From positions 1 through 22,661 of IMG/VR virus record IMGVR_UViG_3300018048_000074: a stretch of DNA of 22,661 nt; one strand, written 5' to 3'. Of the stretch, positions 7,806-14,517 are shown piece after piece. Positions within the stretch are counted from its first letter, which is position 1. The number at the start of each line of letters is the position of its first letter. Below the pieces are notes generated by a model that saw nothing but the letters and a program-made list of their open reading frames with translations, made no database searches and had not been told where the DNA came from. A program made the translations under genes and the position numbers. Source of the DNA: a virus.

Positions 7806-8558
7806 TCAGTTTACCTCTATCCAAGTTTTATCAGGGTCAAAGAATATTTGTGTGGGCGAGATGGCGTAGCCGAGAACTCGCACTATAGAACCAGACGAGG
7901 CAGGACGTACCGCTGTAATACCACCACCTAACGCGACATAAAGTATGTCACCTGAAGAATAGCCTTCTGCGTCATGGTAGCCACTGAGCAGGAATCTTCC
8001 TGTTACAGAGTCTGCCATATCATCGAGTGCCATCGCTATCAGGTTGTTACATAGTGACTCAGCAAGTGCATCCGCCTTCGCCATCTTGCCCGAGGAATCT
8101 AACCGACAGACATCCCCGGCGACAAGAGCCTCACTAGCGGCGAACCGCGCAATGATTCCCTTACCGTCCATATCCAGGTAGTTGCCAGAGAAACCTCCGC
8201 CTCCACCAGATATGTACTTGTTGATGGTCACATCCCCGTCAGCTTCAACGCGAATCTCACCAGCATCAATTTCGTTACCGTCCGACATGGTGAGTACAAG
8301 GTGGTTATCGAAGTCTATGTTGGCAGATACTACACCAACCCCAGCCTCTCCATCCTCGCCATCTGTACCATCTCGTCCGTCTTTACCGTCCCTACCATCC
8401 TTACCAGCAGGGCCAGCCTTACCATCCTTACCAGCAGGGCCACGCTCACCAGTTAGTCCTCTCGGCCCTATCTCGCCTTGTGGGCCAGGGAGCTTCGAGA
8501 CCTGATCAAACTTCAGCCGGAACTTATCCAGCAGAGCCAGCGTGATCAGATCACTCAC
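7806..8558 (-). CDS. Collagen-like virion protein
   Basis: In this 250-residue protein, sixteen uninterrupted Gly-X-Y triplets run from residue 25 to 72 (starting GPQGEIGPRG, ending in KDG/RDG/EDG units). They are flanked by a helical N-terminal segment (SDLITLALLDKFRLKF) and a globular C-terminal part (about 75-250) with GDVCRLDSSGKMAKADA and SSGDILYVALGGGI. Collagen-like triplets in phages form trimeric rods on fibres or head appendages; charged KDG/RDG triplets stabilise such rods without hydroxyproline. The start is GTG at 8556-8558 with GGAGG seven bases upstream, inside an 8-base overlap with the portal stop. The C-terminal half resembles capsid-associated beta proteins, but I do not identify a family. 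Confidence 0.72.
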   Translation of the reverse strand: MSDLITLALLDKFRLKFDQVSKLPGPQGEIGPRGLTGERGPAGKDGKAGPAGKDGRDGKDGRDGTDGEDGEAGVGVVSANIDFDNHLVLTMSDGNEIDAGEIRVEADGDVTINKYISGGGGGFSGNYLDMDGKGIIARFAASEALVAGDVCRLDSSGKMAKADALAESLCNNLIAMALDDMADSVTGRFLLSGYHDAEGYSSGDILYVALGGGITAVRPASSGSIVRVLGYAISPTQIFFDPDKTWIEVN

Positions 8559-10509
8559 CCGTCAACCTCCGAATAAGCTCTGCTTCTGCCTTAGCTTTAG
8601 CACTCTCATTCTTCTGGTAGTTAAGAGCCTCGACACGTTGCTGCTCGAGTTGAAGTTCTGCGAGACGCATCTTCTTCTCGAACTCGTGATCGACAGCCCC
8701 GTCCTTGTCCATGTCACTGTGTGCCAGCATCAGTTCCTTCGGCGCTAGCTCAGCCTCAGTGTTGTACTTGGTAGCACGTGACTGGGACTCCGCAGCCTGA
8801 GCCGCAAGCAGTTGTGTCTGTGCCTGTATAAAGGCCATCTGCATCTGCTGCTGTTGCTGCTCAGCCTGTTGCGCTTCTGGGTTGGGCTGGTTAGCTGCAT
8901 CAATAGCCGCGAGTATCTCCTCACGGTTGCTAATGTTCATGTGGTCGATGATACCCTTGAGCACTGCTGATTGGGCAGGGCCGGGTTGCATACTTGACAT
9001 GACCTGACTCAGCTGTCCTATCTCGTACTCCCGAGCTACAACGCTCAGTGAGGCATCGATAATAAACTCGTAGTCCTTTGCAGGGTAATCTTCTGGATTG
9101 AACTGCATGTACCCCAGTGTCATCTTATACAGCATGGGGATTAAGAACTGCTCTTGGAAGTTCACCAGTGTACGCATCTGTCGCTTGACAATGGCACCCA
9201 TAGCGATACTAACCGCACCCGTTCGAGCATCACCGGCAGCCCCCATCTGAGCCATCCCAGCGTCTGCTGTACCCGTAGCCTGCTGTACCATCTTCTGCAA
9301 CTCAGCAGCCTGCGCGAAGGTGATCTGGTTAACATCCCCGAACTTCAGGGGCATCAGCGCTGCTCGTGGGTCACCCTGGGTCATAACAGTCCTACCCGGT
9401 GTTACCGTTAGCTTGGCACCACGCGGCATCATATCAGCATTCGCAGCCATCATAGGATGCGTAGTCAGGGCAAGTGCATCGATACGCGCACGTATCTCAG
9501 CGTCCAGAGCCTTCTGGCTTGAGTAACCCTTCTCACACAACCCACAGCCCCAGAAGGAGCCGGGTACTACATCCCAAGAGAATGCAACGATTGGCCGGTA
9601 CTGACCCATGTAGGGGTTCGGGGCGGCCTTCAGTATCTCACCACCGTTAGCGATGATGACGATAGCCTCAGTGTAGAGGTCATCCGATAGTCCCTCCGAA
9701 TCCACCCATTCCAGTTCCGCCAGCAGTTCTGTAGGTACTAGGCCGAAGTAGCGTGTAACTCTGGCCTTATCATCGGGAAGGGTTTGGATTAGCGGGTCTT
9801 TCTCAAGCTCAGCAGTTTGTGCGGCAGAGCCTACCACGCAATCGTCACGGTATATACCACTGTCCTGCTTTATCTCAATGTCGTGCAGGCTGACGTACTG
9901 GTCAGTACCACAACCCATAGCATCATCGATACAGGTTGCCAGCGGGTCAATGAAGAAGTTACGCGGCTGGATAGGTGTCAGGGTTTGCAGGACGGACACC
10001 TCATCCATCGTACCAACCTCACGCATCAGGCCATCCTTCATAGGGCGACTCTGTGGCTTTGCAGACTTGCGCTCCTCGAGGGCAATCTCACCAATACCTG
10101 TCCCGTACACAGCACCAATGATAAGCGCTTCACCTACGGCTGGACGTACCTTAGCCTTCTTCAGGTCTCTCTCGAGGGAGGTGCGGAGCTTGACAACGTC
10201 TGACGGGTCTTGGTCAGCCGGGTCATCTTTAATGTCGAAGAACTTACTACCGAATGTGGCCTGCTCTACGTCAGCTACACCAGCCTCAACAGCTTGGCGT
10301 AACGCCGGAGCAACCAGCCTACTTCGCTCACTCTCGCGTGTCTTGTCCTCATCAGCCCATACACCCCGCCACATGCGGTTGTAGGTATCATGACGGACTC
10401 GGTAGTTTGCTTCGTAGTGATCACGCCATGTTTCAACCTTCCCCATGACCCAATCAACTATGTCTGACTCGTTGACTATGTTGTCGATGTGCTCTTTAAA
10501 TTCACTCAT
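8551..10509 (-). CDS. Portal (head-tail connector) protein
   Basis: The 652-residue product is a phage portal protein, the twelve-subunit ring through which DNA is packaged. Visible features are an N-terminal RVRHDTYNRMWRGVW segment, the core YFGLVPTELLAELEW and NPYMGQYRPIVAFSWDVVPG with GCGLCEKGYSSQKALDAEIRARID downstream, and a long C-terminal region (about 540-650) that is Gln-rich (EAQQAEQQQQQMQMAF) then charged helical, as in the barrel and crown of podovirus portals. ATG at 10507-10509 is preferred because it forms TGATG with the terminase stop; a TTG one codon earlier is possible but less likely. The neighbours (large terminase upstream, virion genes downstream) support the call. The length fits podovirus portals. 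Confidence 0.88.
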   Translation of the reverse strand: MSEFKEHIDNIVNESDIVDWVMGKVETWRDHYEANYRVRHDTYNRMWRGVWADEDKTRESERSRLVAPALRQAVEAGVADVEQATFGSKFFDIKDDPADQDPSDVVKLRTSLERDLKKAKVRPAVGEALIIGAVYGTGIGEIALEERKSAKPQSRPMKDGLMREVGTMDEVSVLQTLTPIQPRNFFIDPLATCIDDAMGCGTDQYVSLHDIEIKQDSGIYRDDCVVGSAAQTAELEKDPLIQTLPDDKARVTRYFGLVPTELLAELEWVDSEGLSDDLYTEAIVIIANGGEILKAAPNPYMGQYRPIVAFSWDVVPGSFWGCGLCEKGYSSQKALDAEIRARIDALALTTHPMMAANADMMPRGAKLTVTPGRTVMTQGDPRAALMPLKFGDVNQITFAQAAELQKMVQQATGTADAGMAQMGAAGDARTGAVSIAMGAIVKRQMRTLVNFQEQFLIPMLYKMTLGYMQFNPEDYPAKDYEFIIDASLSVVAREYEIGQLSQVMSSMQPGPAQSAVLKGIIDHMNISNREEILAAIDAANQPNPEAQQAEQQQQQMQMAFIQAQTQLLAAQAAESQSRATKYNTEAELAPKELMLAHSDMDKDGAVDHEFEKKMRLAELQLEQQRVEALNYQKNESAKAKAEAELIRRLTGE

Positions 10510-11783
10510 CAATACCCTGCCTCAGCGTCCAAGTATTCAAAATCATCCTGATCCTCTGTACCATCCAGGTAAGCAACCTTCGCTATCTGGTCGATATAAG
10601 ACAGGGCATCGATAGTATCATCATGGGTCAGTGGGTCAGGGAACTGGCTAAGCTGGTCAATGAACTTGGTATTCCAGTTCTTATCCCGCTTGAAGTATAT
10701 CTGCCCGTTCTCCAGCCTACCCTGGAGCGCCCATGCGATTCTGTCTGCTTTCTTACGGTTACCGTGGGTTAGCTCCTGCACCCCAAACCAGCGACCTGTT
10801 CTACGCTGCATGTCCATCAACGGAGACATAACAGCCTGCTTAGCGATCCCTCGCTCTATACCTACTCCGGCTGGCCTGTACTTCTCAACCAAACGGAACA
10901 GGGTCTCAGCTGTACGATCAAGAGTCCATCTCCCAGAGACTATCTCTTCAACGTACCAGTTTCCTTCATCTGTAACGTACACGACAGCGAATGCGCTATC
11001 ATCCAAGTTACTCTTGTTCTTTGACTTGGCCATATCTTCAAAGCCTGCCAAGTCTCCAGCGATGTAGTATGACCCCTCATCCTTCGGTAGCTTGTCATAC
11101 CACTGGAACCACTCCTCCTTGAATAGCTCACTGCCTCGAGCTTCAAAGCTGGCCATGAACTCCTGACGGAATGCGTAGCTACTCATCTGCTCTCTACGCT
11201 TCTCAATCAACTTAGGATCGATCAGCGGGTTGTCGAAGCTGGTGTAGTGGAAGGCTTCATAGTCATCATCCTTCCCCATCTTAGCTTTCATGTACTCGGC
11301 ATAGAAGTGGTTCCTACCCATAGGAGAACCAATCATCAAGTACCCGGCATCGTAGTCTGACAAGGCTGGCATTAGAATCTCTTCCAATACGAACGGCTTC
11401 ATGTCAGCATACTCATCCAACACCAAGTCAGCTAGCTTAACACCACGCATGGTCTCTGGACGGTCAGCCCCCTTGAGTGAGATGGACTGTCCATTAACCA
11501 GCGTAACTTCCAGGTTGTTAACGTGCGTATTTGTGATTACTGATGAGCCTAGCTGCAACAGCTTCTTCCACATTACGTCACGCGCCTGACCCTGGGTGGG
11601 AGCTACGTAGAACCGCGCAGCATCCAAGTCCTTAATCCCATCTGTCAAGGCGTTAATGATGAGCCGCCACGCCGCCAACTCGGTCTTCCCAGTTCGCCGC
11701 CCAGCAGCTACCACCAAAAACTTAGCTGGAGATTGCCACACCTCCTGCTGCCACGGCAGAAGTTGTACATCCAATGCGCTCAC
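10509..11783 (-). CDS. terL: Terminase large subunit (TerL)
   Basis: This 424-residue ATP-driven packaging motor has Walker A at 28-34 (GRRTGKT), Walker B at 119-124 (ADLVLDE), then the coupling region (LMIGSPMGRNHFYAEY). The C-terminal RNase H-like nuclease has acidic residues in AGDLAGFED (Asp244), GVGIERG (Glu310) and HDDTIDALSY (Asp388/389/392). The start is GTG, overlapping the lysozyme stop as GTGA; the stop overlaps the portal start as TGATG. It is somewhat short for a TerL (usually 450-600), mostly because the N-terminal adaptor is small. The packaging type (headful or direct repeats) cannot be assigned from the sequence alone. Confidence 0.93.
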   Translation of the reverse strand: MSALDVQLLPWQQEVWQSPAKFLVVAAGRRTGKTELAAWRLIINALTDGIKDLDAARFYVAPTQGQARDVMWKKLLQLGSSVITNTHVNNLEVTLVNGQSISLKGADRPETMRGVKLADLVLDEYADMKPFVLEEILMPALSDYDAGYLMIGSPMGRNHFYAEYMKAKMGKDDDYEAFHYTSFDNPLIDPKLIEKRREQMSSYAFRQEFMASFEARGSELFKEEWFQWYDKLPKDEGSYYIAGDLAGFEDMAKSKNKSNLDDSAFAVVYVTDEGNWYVEEIVSGRWTLDRTAETLFRLVEKYRPAGVGIERGIAKQAVMSPLMDMQRRTGRWFGVQELTHGNRKKADRIAWALQGRLENGQIYFKRDKNWNTKFIDQLSQFPDPLTHDDTIDALSYIDQIAKVAYLDGTEDQDDFEYLDAEAGY

Positions 11784-12250
11784 TGAGCATCAAAGAACGC
11801 TTTGGCGTTTCTCTCCATCCTCTTAACCACACCATCATCCGGGTTCTTACGCTTCCTTCTCCGGTACTCAGCGTGGTTCAGATACTCTATTGCTGCTTTC
11901 TTGTACTCACCCTTCTCGAGCAGTTGCGCTGTGGCTGGCCCCATATCCCCGCGATACACGGCAGACATGATAGCCTTCTGCACCTCAGTGGGCTGCTTGT
12001 TGTAGGAGGGGACTACCTTACGACTACGCTGTTCAAAGACTGGCAATACTTCCGTAAAGAAGTTCTTACCTATGAACTGCCCAGTTAACCCAATCCCCTC
12101 AGTATCAATACCCACATCATCTTTGTAGATACCGGGTACAAACCCTTCCTCTTTGATGATATGCTCAGCCATAGGGTCTACCGCTCCCTTCTGACCGTAG
12201 TACTTCATAGCCTCTGCGACTGCTTGGTCACCGTGATACACTTTAGGCAT
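11780..12250 (-). CDS. Lysozyme-like (T4-type) muralytic protein
   Basis: The 156-residue product, read from ATG at 12248-12250, has the phage lysozyme signature: Glu34/35 in IIKEEGF, Asp44/45 in YKDDVG and Thr50 in IDTEGIG, the E-D-T layout of the T4 lysozyme (GH24-like) fold. GKNFFTEVLPVFEQR and AEYRRRKRKNPDDGVVKRME follow, as in lysozyme-like proteins of podoviruses. This start is chosen for its GGGGG seven bases upstream and its small overlap with the small terminase stop. A longer frame from TTG at 12338-12340 would add 30 residues containing a hydrophobic segment (see findings). It either lyses the host as endolysin or acts as a virion muramidase. Its place between the two terminase genes is unusual. 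Confidence 0.78.
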   Translation of the reverse strand: MPKVYHGDQAVAEAMKYYGQKGAVDPMAEHIIKEEGFVPGIYKDDVGIDTEGIGLTGQFIGKNFFTEVLPVFEQRSRKVVPSYNKQPTEVQKAIMSAVYRGDMGPATAQLLEKGEYKKAAIEYLNHAEYRRRKRKNPDDGVVKRMERNAKAFFDAQ

Positions 12251-12647
12251 CGTCATCCCCCACGGTGCTATACTCAACATCAGTAATATCGCTATCTGGA
12301 TTAGCAATACTAGCTTCCAACCCACTGATATTGATTTCAATGCTCGGTCGCCCTCCAGATAGCTTGTCCTTCTCGAAATAACTCGCTGGAAGGAGTCGAT
12401 CCATCACCATCTTTGTCGCAGCTGTCCAGTGTTTGTGGTCTGGGTCGGTAGCTACGTCCAATAACGTACTCAATACCAACTCAGACTTGGGTGAAGCCAG
12501 CATTCGAGCCTTATACTCGTTGATTATTGCTGCATCACCGGGGGGTCTGCCCCGTTTGCCGCGATTACCCTTCTTTTTAGCAGCAATCTCGGCCTTTTTG
12601 GGCCTACCCTTCCCTCTTTTTGTAACCACTGTACTTGTATCTGTCAC
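12243..12647 (-). CDS. terS: Terminase small subunit (TerS)
   Basis: The 134-residue product is a DNA-recognition subunit of the packaging motor. The N-terminal ~40 residues are very basic with two AT-hook-like motifs, KRGKGRPKKAE and GKRGRPPGD. They are followed by the helical YKARMLASPKSELVLSTLL and TAATKMVMDRLLPASYFEKD, typical of podovirus small terminases, and an acidic tail (SDITDVEYSTVGDDDA). The GTG start at 12645-12647 is backed by GAAGGA seven bases upstream. It is the first gene of the leftward operon, about 150 bases from the promoter. It is assigned by motif resemblance and by its position ahead of TerL. Confidence 0.8.
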   Translation of the reverse strand: MTDTSTVVTKRGKGRPKKAEIAAKKKGNRGKRGRPPGDAAIINEYKARMLASPKSELVLSTLLDVATDPDHKHWTAATKMVMDRLLPASYFEKDKLSGGRPSIEINISGLEASIANPDSDITDVEYSTVGDDDA

Positions 12648-12804
12648 TAGATTGTCCTTCTATAGAGGTCTAGTTAGTTAAGAGGGTTAACTTGTGGTCT
12701 ATAACCGGTGGGTATTACAAGTCCCTCATCACATTGGGCCATATGACCGAACGGGAGATAACTTAAAATCCCTAGGTCTTCTGCCCCGTACTGAATAGTG
12801 TCCG

Positions 12805-12833
12805 ATTGTAGCATAAATATACTTGTATGTCAA
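12805..12833 (-). promoter_or_regulatory. Main leftward sigma70 promoter with extended -10
   Basis: On the minus strand TTGACA (12828-12833), a 17-base spacer and TACAAT (12805-12810), with TGC directly before the -10, form an extended -10 promoter. It lies about 160 bases upstream of the TerS start and reads into the leftward operon. It has the same architecture as the promoters at 5457-5485 and 21820-21848. Confidence 0.85.
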
Positions 12834-12991
12834 CTGTTATCTGCACTGGTCAGTCTACCTAGCCTACCTGTAGCATTTAACTACATGTTCTCAGGAGGCT
12901 TTAGAGTCTCCTAAGCCCTTGATTCCATTGGGGAGTTCTGGTTAGGCTGGTTAGTTCTATTTTCCTTCTATTTTGTGTCTGACAAGCACCC

Positions 12992-13031
12992 CCCGCGCGG
13001 GAGGCTCCAGGTCTCCCCAGCCCCCCCTGGG
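12992..13031. other. GC-rich hairpin cluster
   Basis: This is a sharply GC-rich patch within otherwise AT-rich spacer. It has a perfect 10-bp palindrome CCCGCGCGGG (12992-13001), then GGAG/CTCC arms, then CCCAG (13016-13020) and CTGGG (13027-13031) around six cytosines. No T tract follows on either side, so it is not a typical terminator. Confidence 0.55.
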
Positions 13032-13090
13032 TTCCGAAGTAGAACTCGGTAGGTTCTGTTTAGACACTCGGTAGGTTCCCAAGTGGAACT
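13031..13090. repeat. Paired direct repeats of 13-16 bp
   Basis: Two elements are each duplicated. ACTCGGTAGGTTC lies at 13044-13056 and 13066-13078 (22 bp apart). GTTCCGAAGTAGAACT at 13031-13046 resembles GTTCCCAAGTGGAACT at 13075-13090 (44 bp apart, two mismatches). The last copy is also an inverted repeat (GTTCC-N5-GGAAC). A separate 8-bp inverted pair, CGAGACTG (13098-13105) and CAGTCTCG (13165-13172), brackets the following stretch. Confidence 0.75.
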
Positions 13091-13173
13091 AGCCTCCCGA
13101 GACTGGCCAGTGCCACAATAGAACTGACAAGTGCGAGGGGCTACCAAGTACCCTATAGGCTAGTCAGTCTCGA

Positions 13174-13254
13174 CAGTGTTACCGAGTGTTACCTTAAGGT
13201 TACCAAGTGTTACCAAGTGTTACCGAGTGTTACTTTGTTACCCGTTAAGGTAAC
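13174..13254 (+). repeat. Tandem 10-bp iteron-like array, consensus (A/G)AGTGTTACC
   Basis: Consecutive units begin at 13174, 13184, 13194 (11 bp, degenerate TTAAGGTTACC), 13205, 13215 and 13225, followed by a partial unit TTGTTACCC and by GTTAAGGTAAC, which carries the motif inverted. The ~10-bp period puts every copy on the same face of the helix. A 10-bp palindrome, ACCTTAAGGT, spans units two and three (13191-13200). Such arrays are typical of initiator or regulator binding at origins; an origin role here is inference. Confidence 0.75.
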
Positions 13255-13327
13255 ATAAAACTACTGTATATTTAACCAGGTTACCTAGCCTAAGTCACTG
13301 ATTTACAAGGTAATTACCAGACTTGGC

Positions 13328-13468
13328 ATGGTAATAGCAGTATATTCACCAGATGCCGCCACAGCGCTGTATCTGTTTCTTAACAATGCAATCGGCAGTT
13401 GGGGTTATAACTTGGTTATAGCCAATGGCAACCAGCTGTCACCGCAGGTATGTGACCAATATGGTTAA
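13328..13468 (+). CDS. Doubtful 46-residue reading frame
   Basis: ATG at 13328-13330 opens 46 codons beginning MVIAVYSPDAATALYLFLNN and ending at TAA 13466-13468. It contains the first palindrome copy read in frame as GYNLVIA. No Shine-Dalgarno sequence precedes the start and no family is recognised. It may be chance in a control region. Confidence 0.25.
   Translation: MVIAVYSPDAATALYLFLNNAIGSWGYNLVIANGNQLSPQVCDQYG
13405..13421. repeat. Dispersed palindrome copy 1
   Basis: TTATAAC-TTG-GTTATAG has one mismatch to TTATAACnnnGTTATAA in the last base. It is the only copy not closely followed by an obvious gene start and not inside a confident gene. Confidence 0.75.
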
Positions 13469-13709
13469 ATGCCACACGGCTAATACTGACAAGTAGAACG
13501 TGACCCTAGCAAGTACAAGGCGAGTGATAACAATAACAAGTTAGTAACAGTCTGCTACCAAGCCCCAGCTGGGCTTAGGAGTAGTAACAGTGTGGCGGAT
13601 GGCTAGAAGGGGCTGAACTCGGCAGAGCAAAGAGTACCACTGCGGGATATAAATACAGGCTAGTTTGCAGCCACAATGCAAACGTGACTAGACAAGTAAA
13701 TTGCAGCCC

Positions 13710-13786
13710 GAAGCACTTCAGAAACTTAGGAGTGCTTCCAGATGCAATGTGCATCACAGCCAATAATGGCACTCGGGAATATTCCC
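13710..13786 (+). promoter_or_regulatory. Three inverted repeats in the leader of the first rightward gene
   Basis: The elements are GAAGCACT (13710-13717) with AGTGCTTC (13731-13738), GATGCA (13741-13746) with TGCATC (13750-13755), and the perfect 12-bp palindrome GGGAATATTCCC (13775-13786). The last ends just before the Shine-Dalgarno TAGGAG. They could be RNA hairpins shaping translation or operators. Confidence 0.6.
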
Positions 13787-13802
13787 AATAGGAGTAATTA
13801 TC

Positions 13803-14204
13803 ATGACTGACACAAATCAACTCACTACCGATGAAGTAATTGCAATGCAGGTTGGAATCTGTCGCGGAGCGGCTGGCGGATTGCTGGCTAGCTGGACGGA
13901 TGATCTGGAAAACAATGAGCACGACATTATCATTGCAGTATGGAATGAACTGCTAGATGACTCTAAGGCGCTAGCTGTAGCCCGTACCACTCTTCGAAGA
14001 GCGGCAATCAATACTTTCGGGCATCCGCTGACAGTAGTTGACGGCGAGATGGTAAAGCCCAAGGCGCGTAAGGCGAAAAAGCCAACAGCTGTCGCAGTTC
14101 GCTGGAACAAGTTAGACAAGGTACTGGCCACTGCAAAGAAAACCGCATCACCGGAACAAGTGGCGGCAATTCAAGAAGCGGTCAATAAGATTCTAGCTGC
14201 CTAA
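13803..14204 (+). CDS. Hypothetical early protein, 133 residues
   Basis: This is the first gene of the rightward operon. The start ATG follows TAGGAG with an eight-base spacer. The product is mostly helical with an acidic segment (SWTDDLENNEHD, about 30-41), a basic hinge (KPKARKAKKP, about 85-94) and a C-terminal helix (SPEQVAAIQEAVNKILAA). No catalytic motif or known family is recognised. First early genes of virulent phages often encode host-takeover or DNA-mimic/DNA-binding proteins; the basic hinge would allow nucleic acid contact, but this is only inference. Confidence 0.75.
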   Translation: MTDTNQLTTDEVIAMQVGICRGAAGGLLASWTDDLENNEHDIIIAVWNELLDDSKALAVARTTLRRAAINTFGHPLTVVDGEMVKPKARKAKKPTAVAVRWNKLDKVLATAKKTASPEQVAAIQEAVNKILAA

Positions 14205-14213
14205 CAACAATCG

Positions 14214-14230
14214 TTATAACCACGTTATAA
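14214..14230. repeat. Dispersed palindrome copy 2
   Basis: Perfect TTATAAC-CAC-GTTATAA between the 133- and 59-residue genes. It ends 12 bases before the next ATG, immediately before its Shine-Dalgarno GAGGG. Confidence 0.92.
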
Positions 14231-14242
14231 GAGGGAAATATC

Positions 14243-14422
14243 ATGGCAATTCAACACCTAAAAGCCGAAGTGGTACGTGCGGCATCAATGCCCCTATGGT
14301 ACGTTAAAGTCAATGGCGTGACTGTTGACTCGGCTGATCGTAAGTGGGAAGCGGAAGAACTGGCAACCAAGTACACCCGTTTGCTTTGGAGGGGCCGTTA
14401 TAACGCGGTTATAAGCAAGTGA
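14243..14422 (+). CDS. Small hypothetical protein, paralogue of the 56-residue protein at 14768
   Basis: ATG 14243-14245 with GAGGG seven bases upstream opens 59 codons to TGA 14420-14422. The core WYVKVNGVTVDSADRKWEAE matches the pattern W-x-V-x-VNG-xx-V-xx-A-...-AE that is also found in the gene at 14768-14938, so the two look like diverged copies. The C-terminus contains palindrome copy 3 translated in frame as RYNAVISK. The function is unknown; the alpha/beta pattern would fit a small single-domain binding protein. Confidence 0.65.
   Translation: MAIQHLKAEVVRAASMPLWYVKVNGVTVDSADRKWEAEELATKYTRLLWRGRYNAVISK
14398..14414. repeat. Dispersed palindrome copy 3 (inside a gene)
   Basis: Perfect TTATAAC-GCG-GTTATAA at the 3' end of the 59-residue gene, four bases before the GTG that starts the small membrane-peptide frame. 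Confidence 0.92.
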
Positions 14423-14514
14423 CCGTACCAGTGGAAGTATTTGAACTGGCCAGGGCTGGTGGTTTTGTAATCCTGGCCGCATGGTTAATTTTACTGTACA
14501 ATTCGAGGCTATAA
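14419..14514 (+). CDS. Possible 31-residue single-span membrane peptide
   Basis: GTG 14419-14421 overlaps the TGA of the previous gene (GTGA) and opens 31 codons to TAA 14512-14514. Residues about 14-27 form one hydrophobic span (GGFVILAAWLILLYN), with an acidic/neutral N-terminus and a basic end. There is no independent Shine-Dalgarno sequence, so it would rely on coupled translation. It fills the otherwise empty gap before the 68-residue gene. No family is recognised; the alternative is a non-coding gap. Confidence 0.38.
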   Translation: MTVPVEVFELARAGGFVILAAWLILLYNSRL

Positions 14515-14517
14515 GTT

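Larger units (their letters stand above)
12648..13802. other. Divergent intergenic control region
   Basis: About 1.15 kb separates the leftward late genes from the rightward early genes. It contains the leftward promoter and its ~150-base leader, GC-rich hairpins, paired direct repeats, a tandem iteron-like array, one copy of the dispersed palindrome, one doubtful 46-codon frame and three inverted repeats before the first rightward gene. No tRNA was seen. No good sigma70 promoter for the rightward genes was found here: the best -10-like strings (TATAAA near 13649, TATATT near 13267) lack a matching -35. Rightward transcription may therefore use a weak or activated promoter or a phage polymerase. 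Confidence 0.7.

Noticed and set aside
13174-13254. CRISPR-like array
   Set aside because: Units are only 10 bp and directly adjacent, with no unique spacers.
12648-13802. tRNA or other structured RNA gene in the spacer
   Set aside because: No acceptor/T-arm pattern (GGTTCGA-type) was found on either strand by eye; a covariance-model search would be decisive.
13575-13922. 115-codon open frame on the minus strand in the control region
   Set aside because: It runs antisense into the well-started 133-residue gene, lacks a family resemblance and a convincing Shine-Dalgarno, and covers the leader repeats.
14214-14230. Palindromes as promoter -10 boxes (they contain TATAAC)
   Set aside because: For the copy checked, no -35-like sequence lies 16-18 bases upstream; the symmetry and start-linked placement fit a binding site or RNA element better.
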